From contig NZ_CP043006.1 of the NCBI RefSeq assembly GCF_008086345.1, forward strand, positions 1,672,032 through 1,736,031: DNA of 64,000 bases, given 5' to 3'. Both the position numbers and the translations under genes were made by a program. The DNA is from Chitinophaga sp. XS-30 (lineage in GTDB: Bacteria > Bacteroidota > Bacteroidia > Chitinophagales > Chitinophagaceae). Within the stretch, counting starts at the first letter, position 1; each line of letters starts with the position of its first letter. The notes under the pieces were generated by a model. It did not search any database, was not told the DNA's origin, and saw only the letters and a program-made list of their open reading frames with translations. This document shows, in pieces, positions 1 to 8,121 of the stretch.

Positions 1-1757
1 TCAGCTGGCTGAGTATCCGGGACCAGCCCGGTATCAACTACACGGGAACATATGCAAAATCAACCTCCGCGCCGCTATATTTTTCGGATTTCGCAGCGCA
101 GGATTACAACAAAATGTATGACCGTTTCGCTACTGTCGGAGAGGATATGTCCGTGTCCACCTCCATCAACAACGATTTTGTTATTTCCACTATCCATCAT
201 CCCGGTAATTTTCTCATTCGCACCAATGTGGGCAATACCATTCGCGAGAACTACTACAAACAACTCAAAGCGGGCGCGGAACTGGTAGTGCCGGTATATA
301 ACCTTGCCTTTACCTCATATGGATTGTTTCCGGAGGAAGTTGCGGTGCTATCCAGATCATGGTCTTTATTCGGCAATGTAACTGCGGGGTATAAGGACCG
401 CATCTTCCTGGAACTGACAGGCCGTAACGAGTGGGATTCCAAACGGGCGAAGATAGCGCGTGGGCAGGATATGTATTTCGGGGTGAACACATCGGCAGTA
501 CTGTCAGAAATATTCCCTTCCCTGAGGGACTGGAAATGGCTCACTACAGCGCGTTTGAGGGCATCAGTCGCCCAATCTGCCAATATGAATATTGTTCCCT
601 ATCAGGCGGAACGCACGCTGGGCCTGATGGGTGGTTATCCTTATCAGGACAATTCGACCGGAGATTACCTGCTTGGGTATGCTTTCTATCCCGGTAATCC
701 CAATCCGTTGCTGAAACCGGAAAGAGTGATCTCCCAGGAATATGGCGGTAATTTTTCCTTTCTGAACGACCGCATTACGGTAGACGCTACTTACTATTAC
801 CAGCGCAACAATTCCGTGATCCTGAATGTGGATAATGCATGGCTCAGCGGTTATCCCAGTATCGACAATGCCGGCTCCTTCCGCAACAACGGATTTGAAT
901 TTGACCTGAAAGTAGATCCCTTGTTCCAGTTGCCGAACAAAATGGCGCTTTCCGTAGAAGGAAGGTTCGCCATCAATGATAACAAAGTATTGTACCTCAC
1001 AGATGTATATGGCGGGCTGTTTCCGGTATCAGACGGCGCCGGGCAGAAGTACTATGCGCAGGAAGGGTCTCAGGCATTTTCCTTTGCGTTCAGGGACTGG
1101 GTGCGCGACCCCCAGGGCAGGGTGATCGTGGACAAGGTTACGGGCCTGCCGGAAGCCCAGGGATATGAGGAATTTTCCCTGCGCGGCAGAACCCTGCCAA
1201 AATATGCCGCATCTGTTGGTCTGAACTTCAACTGGAAGAATTTTTCCGCCAGCATATTACTGGATTATCTGGGCGGATATGAGCACAAGTTCAGCACGGA
1301 TTATGATCTGTGGGCCGGTCTCCACACACTGACGACACTCAATGGAAGGGAACGTTTTGTATTCCCGCATTCTGTGTATGATGATGGTTTTGGCAAATAT
1401 GTGGAGAACAAGGATGTGGTGGTGAACAGCGCCAACCAGGAATTGTATTCCAGGTTCGAGCAGGTAAGTCTGCATGGTCTCACCAGCGCCGCTTTCTGGA
1501 AATTGCGGGAAGTAGCGTTCCAGTATGTGCTGCCTTTCAAAAGAGGAATACTGAAGGATGTCACCTGCAGCCTGTATGGCCGCGATCTGTTCTCCATTTA
1601 TCCCCGCTCCAATATCAACGGCGATCCGGGATTGATCAAAGGGCCGGGACAGCGCCAGTTTTCGTCCGTACCCAATAATCTCTCCGGGGGAAGCTCCGAT
1701 AACACGGCATTGCCGGGAACGGTTTTGTATGGTTTCACAGCAGGACTTAAATTTTAA
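1..1757 (+). CDS. SusC/RagA-family TonB-dependent outer-membrane receptor, 5'-truncated
   Basis: This is the C-terminal part of a SusC-like TonB-linked outer-membrane transporter, which would import oligosaccharides or similar ligands together with its SusD partner. The reading frame is open from base 3, well before the first internal ATG at 114, so the gene starts outside the window; 584 codons are visible. The visible part is all beta-barrel: alternating aromatic and polar strands, the typical stretch 'NPLLKPERVISQEYGGN' near 710-755, and a terminal phenylalanine (GLKF) as in outer-membrane barrels. The plug, carboxypeptidase-like and any STN domains lie upstream. The SusD-like gene begins 1 nt after the stop codon, so the two are co-transcribed. 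The substrate cannot be told from the sequence. Confidence 0.93.
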   Translation, partial: SWLSIRDQPGINYTGTYAKSTSAPLYFSDFAAQDYNKMYDRFATVGEDMSVSTSINNDFVISTIHHPGNFLIRTNVGNTIRENYYKQLKAGAELVVPVYNLAFTSYGLFPEEVAVLSRSWSLFGNVTAGYKDRIFLELTGRNEWDSKRAKIARGQDMYFGVNTSAVLSEIFPSLRDWKWLTTARLRASVAQSANMNIVPYQAERTLGLMGGYPYQDNSTGDYLLGYAFYPGNPNPLLKPERVISQEYGGNFSFLNDRITVDATYYYQRNNSVILNVDNAWLSGYPSIDNAGSFRNNGFEFDLKVDPLFQLPNKMALSVEGRFAINDNKVLYLTDVYGGLFPVSDGAGQKYYAQEGSQAFSFAFRDWVRDPQGRVIVDKVTGLPEAQGYEEFSLRGRTLPKYAASVGLNFNWKNFSASILLDYLGGYEHKFSTDYDLWAGLHTLTTLNGRERFVFPHSVYDDGFGKYVENKDVVVNSANQELYSRFEQVSLHGLTSAAFWKLREVAFQYVLPFKRGILKDVTCSLYGRDLFSIYPRSNINGDPGLIKGPGQRQFSSVPNNLSGGSSDNTALPGTVLYGFTAGLKF

Positions 1758-1758
1758 A

Positions 1759-3387
1759 ATGATGACAATGCGTTTTTTATATAGAATATGGTCATACCTC
1801 TTATGCATGGTGCTGTTAACAGCAAGCTGCAAGAAAGGCTGGCTGGACGTGAATTATAATCCGAGGGACCTGACCGATACAGAGGCTACACCGGACCAGG
1901 TGCTGGCGCCACTGATGGAAAGTTCTATCGCTTCAAAGGATACCCGGTTCCTGCAGCATTGGATGGGTTACTGGGCCTATTACCAGTTTCCTCCGGGCCA
2001 TACTGTGGTAACATATAACCGCACAGAGGCGGAACCAGGGGTATTCTCCGCAGCGATAAGCCCGGAGATCAAATTCCTGGAAACCAGATCGCAGGAACTT
2101 GGACAGACATTTTATACCGGTATTGCAAAGGTATTGCGAGTTGTACAATTTCAGCGTGCAGTGGACGTGTTGAACAATATGCCTTATACTGATGCATTCA
2201 ATTCGTCCGTATTGCAACCGCGGTATGATGATGCCATGGCTATCTATGAAGAGCTGATGCGGGAGCTGGATCGTGCGTCTGATCTCATCAGCCATGCAAA
2301 GCCGGAGCAGAACCTGAAGATCAGCAGTACAGATATTATGTTTCATGGAGATCAGGTCAGCTGGTTGAAATTCATCAACACACTCAGGCTGCGCTTGCTG
2401 ATACACCAGGCGAACCGCACAGACCGCGCAGCATATATTGCAGCAGAAATGGAAAAGATCACAAGCGAAGGCAGCGGTTTCCTCGAAAGCGGTCAGGATG
2501 CATCCGTGAATCCGGGTTATGTGATCAGGAAGCAGCTCTCGTATTACTTCGGATGTTATTCCAATCACAACCAGCATGGCGGAGGAGATTATGACGCTGT
2601 GCTGCAAATAGGTTCCTATCATTGGTCGCATGCGAACATCTATGCCATGAACCTGCTCAAAGCCGATAATGATCCGCGCCTGGAGTTGTTTTACAGCAGC
2701 ATTGATTTACCGGTGCCAGCCGGCGCTCCGGAGCCTTTTCCGCAGCCGGGCCGGCAGGATTTCAGGGGGAACAGGTTCGGGGATTATGTGAACAGCAGCC
2801 TGTATCCCTATCAGGACGTAACCTATATATCCGCGGTAGGCGGATCGCGCAATAATGACGTAGTATCGCCCGCGGCCAAAGGGATCATTAAAGGAAGAGA
2901 TATGGCGGACTGGGTGATGACCAGTGTTGAAAGTAAATTTTTGCAGGCGGAGGCAGTGCAGCGTGGATGGTTGCCAGGCGATGCGGAGAATGCCTATAAG
3001 GATGCGGTAAAGGAATCTTTCCGCTGGCTGAATGCGGGCGGTAATACAAGTATGCCCGAATTGTCCGATGCCATTTTTGATACCTGGTACATACAGCAAG
3101 CTGCCAATCCCAACGTAAGCTGGGCTGCGGCGCCGGATAAATACAAACTGCTGATGTTTCAGAAATACATGGCCTTCAACGGCATAGAGCCGCTCGAAAC
3201 ATGGACGGATTACCGCCGCAACGGCCGCTTCCCGGATCTCCCTGTTTCTGCGTCGCCGCAGCGTGTGGGCAATGCCATTCCTTTCCGCTTACTTTACAAC
3301 AGCAATGAATATATCGTCAATCCAAAGAACGTAAACGCACAGGGCCAGCTGGATATATTCACCAGCAAAATCTGGTGGATGCCGTGA
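1759..3387 (+). CDS. SusD/RagB-like outer-membrane lipoprotein (SusD-like_2 type)
   Basis: Surface-exposed lid and substrate-binding partner of the SusC protein before it. From the chosen start the protein has 542 residues, with a lipoprotein signal (LLTASC, lipid-bearing Cys about residue 24) followed by an alpha-helical, TPR-like body typical of the family. The start at 1759 is preferred because it follows the SusC stop by one base and gives a short signal peptide; an in-frame ATG at 1729 would overlap SusC, and 1762 or 1768 are also possible. The sequence resembles the SusD-like_2 subfamily (early 'DLTDTEATPDQVLAPLM', C-terminal 'NPKNVNAQGQ') rather than classical SusD. It is followed by a DUF1735-like lipoprotein in the same operon. 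Confidence 0.92.
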   Translation: MMTMRFLYRIWSYLLCMVLLTASCKKGWLDVNYNPRDLTDTEATPDQVLAPLMESSIASKDTRFLQHWMGYWAYYQFPPGHTVVTYNRTEAEPGVFSAAISPEIKFLETRSQELGQTFYTGIAKVLRVVQFQRAVDVLNNMPYTDAFNSSVLQPRYDDAMAIYEELMRELDRASDLISHAKPEQNLKISSTDIMFHGDQVSWLKFINTLRLRLLIHQANRTDRAAYIAAEMEKITSEGSGFLESGQDASVNPGYVIRKQLSYYFGCYSNHNQHGGGDYDAVLQIGSYHWSHANIYAMNLLKADNDPRLELFYSSIDLPVPAGAPEPFPQPGRQDFRGNRFGDYVNSSLYPYQDVTYISAVGGSRNNDVVSPAAKGIIKGRDMADWVMTSVESKFLQAEAVQRGWLPGDAENAYKDAVKESFRWLNAGGNTSMPELSDAIFDTWYIQQAANPNVSWAAAPDKYKLLMFQKYMAFNGIEPLETWTDYRRNGRFPDLPVSASPQRVGNAIPFRLLYNSNEYIVNPKNVNAQGQLDIFTSKIWWMP

Positions 3388-3410
3388 TCGTCAAATCAAT
3401 ACTACAACAC

Positions 3411-3911
3411 ATGAAACAGATCATTCTATTCTTCTTAATACTGTTCGTTCTTCCAGGATGCCTGAAGAATGAAGTTACACTGGATTATACCGGCATCCAG
3501 CCAATAGTGCTCATCCCCAATGCCAACTGGCCTGTGAAAGGCTATGCTTCGCAGCCGGAAGATAGCGCGGCGGGCACTGTGCAGCTGAACCTCTATGCCA
3601 AGGTATCTTATGAAAAACCGCTGGACAAGAACGTACTGGTGAAATTTACGCTGGATAATGCATTGGCAGATGCTTACAATGATCAATGGGGGACCGCTTA
3701 CCGTTTACTGTCTGCAGACTGTTACGAGGTGAGCAGTCTTGACCTGGTCATTCCTTCAGGTGCACAGCAGGCCATCCTGCCCATAACGATCATTTCCGAG
3801 AAGATCGATCCGCAGTATGATTATATTTTGCCATTCACTATTGCTGCTGCTGATGGCAATACCGTAGCATCGAATTTCAAGAGTATGATCTTTACGTTGA
3901 AAGGACAATAA
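3411..3911 (+). CDS. DUF1735-like outer-membrane lipoprotein
   Basis: Small lipoprotein of 166 residues with signal peptide and lipobox (LPGC, Cys17), then one beta-rich domain resembling DUF1735 ('KNVLVKFTLDNALADAYN' followed by 'VIPSGAQQAILPITI'). Such proteins usually accompany SusD-like_2 lipoproteins and are thought to be surface glycan-binding or accessory proteins; that role is family-based inference. The start at 3411 (MKQIILF) is chosen because it opens directly into the signal peptide; a start at 3375 would add 12 residues and overlap the SusD gene. It is the last gene of its operon and is followed by an intrinsic terminator 21 bases after the stop. Confidence 0.82.
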   Translation: MKQIILFFLILFVLPGCLKNEVTLDYTGIQPIVLIPNANWPVKGYASQPEDSAAGTVQLNLYAKVSYEKPLDKNVLVKFTLDNALADAYNDQWGTAYRLLSADCYEVSSLDLVIPSGAQQAILPITIISEKIDPQYDYILPFTIAAADGNTVASNFKSMIFTLKGQ

Positions 3912-3932
3912 GTTATATACTACCTGAGTGGA

Positions 3933-3961
3933 GGGCTGACCAAAAGGTCGGCCCTTTTCTT
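3933..3961 (+). terminator. intrinsic terminator of the first Sus operon
   Basis: Perfect 9-bp stem GGGCTGACC / GGTCGGCCC with an AAAA loop (3933-3954), followed directly by TTTTCTTT. It lies 21 bases after the DUF1735-like gene and before the ECF sigma promoter. Confidence 0.93.
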
Positions 3962-3979
3962 TGCCAACACCCCTCATCC

Positions 3980-4010
3980 TTTGCCCCTTGCTGAATGTTC
4001 TTTATATTTG
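3980..4010 (+). promoter_or_regulatory. Bacteroidota-type promoter of the ECF sigma gene
   Basis: The -33 element TTTG (3980-3983) lies 19 nt before the -7 element TATATTTG (4003-4010), an exact match to the TTTG/TAnnTTTG pattern of the Bacteroidota housekeeping sigma factor. The predicted transcript begins about 30 nt before the ATG at 4048. Confidence 0.8.
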
Positions 4011-4047
4011 TCAGGGTATCCCGATTTACTTTTTATTTTATTCATAA

Positions 4048-4635
4048 ATGGAACTAAGCGATCTGGAACTGATCCTTTTATGGCAAAAAGGGGAAGAACG
4101 GGCATTCGAAATGATCTATAAACGATACGCCGTTCAACTGCTGTCCATTGCTTATCGCAAAGTCGGGGAGCGAGATATTGCCGAGGATATTGTGCAGGAA
4201 GCTTTTATTACGCTATTCAAAAACAAGGAGTCCGCCAATACCATTGCTTCCCTGTTCGCCTACCTCTATGTTACCCTGAAGAATAAAATCCTGGATGCTT
4301 ACCGTCGTGATGCACTGCAGAAAAAATATGCGCAGCATGCCAACATCCGTTTTGAAGTAGAGGATAACTCCCCTTATTTCCAGATAGAAACCAGGGACCT
4401 GGAGAAAAAACTCGAATCGGAGATCGAAAAATTGCCGCCGCAATGCGGGAAGGTATTCAAACTCAGCCGGCAAAAGCATCTTTCCAACAAGGAAATCGCG
4501 CTGCAACTGGGCATTTCGGAAAATACCGTGGAACAACATATGCGCAAAGCGTTAAGGATACTGAGAGGCAACCTGCTGTATTATGATAAAAGCATCATGC
4601 TGCTGATCGTTATGGCATATGAGTGCCTCCAATAA
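4048..4635 (+). CDS. ECF-type RNA polymerase sigma factor (Bacteroidota expansion family)
   Basis: Extracytoplasmic-function sigma factor of 195 residues. Region 2 is visible at about residues 20-90 (DIAEDIVQEAFITLF, then a Tyr- and Arg-rich helix), and region 4 at about 130-180 with a helix-turn-helix (SNKEIALQLGISENTVEQH). A hydrophobic C-terminal tail follows (IMLLIVMAYECLQ). Family members are held by a FecR-type anti-sigma factor and released when a SusC transducer signals. No FecR lies beside it. It converges with the secreted-enzyme gene of the second Sus locus, whose unpaired FecR is at the far end (11790-12944), so it may be that FecR's partner; this pairing is inference. Start supported by the promoter 38 nt upstream. 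Confidence 0.93.
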   Translation: MELSDLELILLWQKGEERAFEMIYKRYAVQLLSIAYRKVGERDIAEDIVQEAFITLFKNKESANTIASLFAYLYVTLKNKILDAYRRDALQKKYAQHANIRFEVEDNSPYFQIETRDLEKKLESEIEKLPPQCGKVFKLSRQKHLSNKEIALQLGISENTVEQHMRKALRILRGNLLYYDKSIMLLIVMAYECLQ

Positions 4636-4639
4636 AAAA

Positions 4640-4665
4640 ATCCCGGCCGTTTGACAGGCCGGGAT
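4640..4665. terminator. bidirectional terminator between the sigma gene and the secreted-enzyme gene
   Basis: Stem ATCCCGGCC / GGCCGGGAT (4640-4648 and 4657-4665), 8-nt loop. On the minus strand it is followed by seven T residues (an A-run at 4634-4640 on +), so it is strongest for the minus-strand gene ending at 4689; on + it follows the sigma stop with only a weak T tract. Confidence 0.88.
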
Positions 4666-4688
4666 CTTTCAATATCCATTCCCTTCCG

Positions 4689-6377
4689 CTAATTGCCATT
4701 CGAGAGTTCCAGCGTCAGTGTACCGACGTTGGGAGATATCCTGAATACCTTCCCTTCTCCCGGTGTTGAAAAGCGGCCATTCAAAGCCTTTATCACATAG
4801 TTCATGCCTTCTGATGCGCATTGTATGCGATCCGGCTGGATATCCCGGAAGGGAAGCGCCGCTGTTCCCGCCGTTGTCATATCCAGGAACCACTGCGCTT
4901 TTTGCCGGTTTCCTTTCAGCTGTATTTTCATCGTTCTTTCGGTGATTTCCATATCCAGGCGGCCGGTGATGGTCTTCAGCGGCCAGGAGATCCGGAGTTT
5001 TCCGGCAGCATTGGTGATCACGGGATCGCCGCCGGTGATGGGGACCTCTTTCCCGTTGACCAGCGCTTTGAACCGGATGCCCGCGTAGTGATCTTTTGTG
5101 CTCCACAGGTAACCGTCCACGAAGGGGAGCGTGAGAAAAACACATTCATTGGAAGTGGCTTTCTGTGTGGTGTACACGGAAGGAAATTGCTCATCGAACA
5201 GGTGGATGTCCCGGATGCGCAGCTGCCCGTTTTCCCAGAGCAGGTTGAGCCTGTAGAAGCGGCTGTTGAACCATACCGTTTTGCGATCGCTTCCCGGAAG
5301 ATCGTTATTGACGGTAAAAGCGGTAGCCGGGGTGACCGGAAATTTTTTGCTGAACCATCTGCCCGAGGCTTCGAGTGTTTCCACCCTGATCTTCCCTTCA
5401 TCCCGTAACCGTGCGATCAGCGGCATCTGTATCCTGAAACCTTTTTCCATCGCCTCCCAGGTAAAGGAGTTTTCCTGCCCGGCCTGGGTGTAGTTGAATG
5501 CCAGCGAGGCCCCTTCCACAAATTCCCGCATGAACCAATGCACCCAGGTGGAATCGCCACCTGCTTCCGGGTAAACGGGTTCCAGTGAGATCACGCCCTG
5601 CCTTCTGGCGCCGGGATGCATGTCGTACTGGCGCACAGGATCGCTGCCCAGCATCCTGAAAACAGGTACCGGCAGCTGGTTTTCTGCATGCTGCGCCGGC
5701 ATGTAGGAATTGATCCTGCTGGGATAATAGGCCTGGTTCCAGTACCCGCCCCAGAGGGTATAGCCATCGGTACCATACTGGTCTTTACAATTCGCGGATG
5801 CCACTATGCCATACTTGTCATACATATAATTCAGCGTATGGGCATCAATGAACCAGGAAGCTACGGACCGGGGATAGTACCCGAACACCGCTTTGAAGTC
5901 CGCCATATAAACATCCACGATCTTCTCCCGCTCCTCCGGTGTGTAGCCGGTGGAGAATCCTACATCCGCGTGCCAGTCCCAGGGATAGCGGCCCCGCCAT
6001 TTCAGCCCGGCCTTTTCTATCAAAGGTTGCGGCAGCTCCCACCAGGCGCCTATTTCATATTTTTCTCCCGGCAGGGCTTTTAACAGCTGCTGATACCGCT
6101 GATCCATCAGGGCATCATACTGCAGTAAAAAACTGCCGCCAAGATCGTATTGCCGCATGCTCTCCACCTGCTTTACGACCGTCTGAAACAATACATCCTG
6201 TGTGATCTTTGCATCGCGTGGCTCCAGCAGGCGGATAAAATTGACGATGTTCACGATCTTCGGGCCGTCATTCCCTTTTCCCGGACCGCTGTGCCAGGAC
6301 GCTTCCCCGCAGAACGGGGCGAGCAGTATCATGATCAGGCATCCATACTGTACAGCTTTTCTTGCGCTTTTGTGCAT
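4689..6377 (-). CDS. secreted protein of the Sus locus, probable (beta/alpha)-barrel carbohydrate-active enzyme
   Basis: A 562-residue protein with an N-terminal signal sequence. The first ~330 residues resemble the glycoside hydrolase/deacetylase barrel superfamily: an N-terminal strand (KIVNIVNFIRLLEPRD), a WFIDAHTLNYMYDKYG segment, YWNQAYYPSRINSYMPA, and many Trp/Tyr residues. The C-terminal ~200 residues are beta-rich and could be a carbohydrate-binding domain. I cannot name a CAZy family or the catalytic residues. It is the last gene after SusC and SusD on the same strand, 37 nt after the SusD gene, which fits degradation of the glycan imported by that locus. It ends at a strong terminator. 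Confidence 0.7.
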   Translation of the reverse strand: MHKSARKAVQYGCLIMILLAPFCGEASWHSGPGKGNDGPKIVNIVNFIRLLEPRDAKITQDVLFQTVVKQVESMRQYDLGGSFLLQYDALMDQRYQQLLKALPGEKYEIGAWWELPQPLIEKAGLKWRGRYPWDWHADVGFSTGYTPEEREKIVDVYMADFKAVFGYYPRSVASWFIDAHTLNYMYDKYGIVASANCKDQYGTDGYTLWGGYWNQAYYPSRINSYMPAQHAENQLPVPVFRMLGSDPVRQYDMHPGARRQGVISLEPVYPEAGGDSTWVHWFMREFVEGASLAFNYTQAGQENSFTWEAMEKGFRIQMPLIARLRDEGKIRVETLEASGRWFSKKFPVTPATAFTVNNDLPGSDRKTVWFNSRFYRLNLLWENGQLRIRDIHLFDEQFPSVYTTQKATSNECVFLTLPFVDGYLWSTKDHYAGIRFKALVNGKEVPITGGDPVITNAAGKLRISWPLKTITGRLDMEITERTMKIQLKGNRQKAQWFLDMTTAGTAALPFRDIQPDRIQCASEGMNYVIKALNGRFSTPGEGKVFRISPNVGTLTLELSNGN

Positions 6378-6414
6378 ATGTTGATTGTTGTTTACGAAAT
6401 TCTCTATGTGGCTT

Positions 6415-8112
6415 TTACCATTCCGGGTTTTGCGGCAGCGAATAACCGCTGGCCAGATAAAAAGCTACCTCTTTTGTTGGCAACGGCTGCCAGTAATGTT
6501 TAGCCGGATCGAAGATCCTGTTCGATTCCGCGATCAGGAAGCCGTTGGCATCGGTTCTGTTCTGATAGACGGGATCGCTGTAAGGCGCCCTCGTTTCCCA
6601 GTCCGTTCCTTTTATTTTGATGCCTTTTACATCCTGCGGCAACACTGTTTCCGCGGTTTTCCAGCGCCGGAGATCGTCATACCGGAATCCTTCCAGCGCC
6701 AGCTCGATCGTCCTTTCCCGCCGGATCTCCTCCCGCATATCCAGCCCGTTTGTTGTAACAAAAGCATTGGTCAGATGCGGCATATCCACTCTGTCCCTTA
6801 GCAGGTTGACCGACATGTTGAGATCAGCATCCGTGATGGCCCCGTTCCTTTCAAACTTTGCTTCGGCGTAGATCAGCAGCACTTCCGCATAACGGATAAG
6901 ATGACGGTCGAACTCGAAAAGGCTGGCATCTCCCATACGCCCCGAGTTATTGGCTGTGGCGTCTTCCGACATGTATTTGTAGAGTATATATCCCGTATTG
7001 AAATTACGCTGCGGTTTATCCGGCCAGTTCTCCACTTTCGTCACCGGGTTGAATACACGGTTGGTAAGCGTACCGGGGATGATCATGGTCATGGTCATCC
7101 GTGGGTCCCTGTCTGCAAATTCGGATGAAAATGTAGCGTATCCGTGGAATACGCTGGCGGGATGGGTGATGGGTAGCCCGGTATCATCCAGGTACATATC
7201 CACCAGTTTCCGGGTGGGGTTGTAACCGGACTGGTCATATGCATACGGCATGTCGTGCCCCAGGATATTCCTGGCGTAACGCCTGTCCAGGATGCACTCG
7301 CGGGAATCGTCGCCGGGTTCGAGGAAGAGGTAGCGGTAGCTTTGCCCGGCGCTGCCGGTGTACAATCCATATTGTCCGCTGGTCATCACTGTTGTGGCGG
7401 CGGTGATGGCGGCATCCAGGTACTTGTTCGCATCGCCCTCTCCATGGAATTTCTGCCAGGTGCCTTCGAACAAAGCTACCCTCGCTGCGAGCGACAACGC
7501 GGCGCCGCGGGTGATCCGGCCGATATCGCCGCCGGCCAGTTCTCCCTGCAGCTGCAGGTCTGCACTGGCATCTTCAAGGTCTTTCAGAATGAAATCCACA
7601 GTTTCCGTGCGGGTAGACCGTGGAGTGAAAAGCTCCGCATCGCCCGTATTCAAAACTTTGGTGATCAGTGGTACGCCACCGAACACGCGCATCAGCTTGT
7701 AATAATACCAAGCCCTGAAAAAGCGGGCTTCGGCCACATAGCGTTTGATCAGCGGATCGGTAGTACCGGCTCCTTTTTCGATCACGTTATTGGCGGAGCG
7801 GATGTTGTTATAGCTGCCGGTCCACTGGCCGGAGGTTTCGGTGGGCTGGTAGGTGCCATTGCTCACGGAATTGGGATCGTTGAAAGCGATATCGGATTCG
7901 GTGTCCTCGAACCCGAACCGGTCCAGCCCGTTATAAAGCTGATTGGCGCCCAGTTTGAAATCATTGGGTGTTTTCCAGAAGATACCATCTGTGATACTAT
8001 CTTCGGAAACCAGGTCCAGCTCACTTTTGCAGCCGGTGTACATGAGCAGTGCCATGCATAACAGTATGCCGGTACGCGCTTTTTTATGATGGATAAGATT
8101 TGTCGATTTCAT
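6415..8112 (-). CDS. SusD/RagB-family nutrient-uptake outer-membrane lipoprotein
   Basis: A 565-residue SusD-family lipoprotein with signal peptide and lipobox (LLMYTGC, Cys28), a conserved start of the mature domain (DSITDGIFWKTPNDFKLGANQLYN), the helical TPR scaffold, and the typical C-terminal RagB signature (EEIRRERTIELALEGFRYDDLRRW, here quoted only by its conserved residues R-RE-RELA-EG-R--DL-RW). It begins 9 nt after the SusC gene on the same strand and would form the lid of that transporter. Substrate unknown. Confidence 0.95.
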   Translation of the reverse strand: MKSTNLIHHKKARTGILLCMALLMYTGCKSELDLVSEDSITDGIFWKTPNDFKLGANQLYNGLDRFGFEDTESDIAFNDPNSVSNGTYQPTETSGQWTGSYNNIRSANNVIEKGAGTTDPLIKRYVAEARFFRAWYYYKLMRVFGGVPLITKVLNTGDAELFTPRSTRTETVDFILKDLEDASADLQLQGELAGGDIGRITRGAALSLAARVALFEGTWQKFHGEGDANKYLDAAITAATTVMTSGQYGLYTGSAGQSYRYLFLEPGDDSRECILDRRYARNILGHDMPYAYDQSGYNPTRKLVDMYLDDTGLPITHPASVFHGYATFSSEFADRDPRMTMTMIIPGTLTNRVFNPVTKVENWPDKPQRNFNTGYILYKYMSEDATANNSGRMGDASLFEFDRHLIRYAEVLLIYAEAKFERNGAITDADLNMSVNLLRDRVDMPHLTNAFVTTNGLDMREEIRRERTIELALEGFRYDDLRRWKTAETVLPQDVKGIKIKGTDWETRAPYSDPVYQNRTDANGFLIAESNRIFDPAKHYWQPLPTKEVAFYLASGYSLPQNPEW

Positions 8113-8121
8113 GAGATTGAA

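Noticed and set aside
1257..1832. Minus-strand ORF overlapping SusC and SusD starts
   Set aside because: Shadow of the SusC C-terminus and the SusD start; no coding features.
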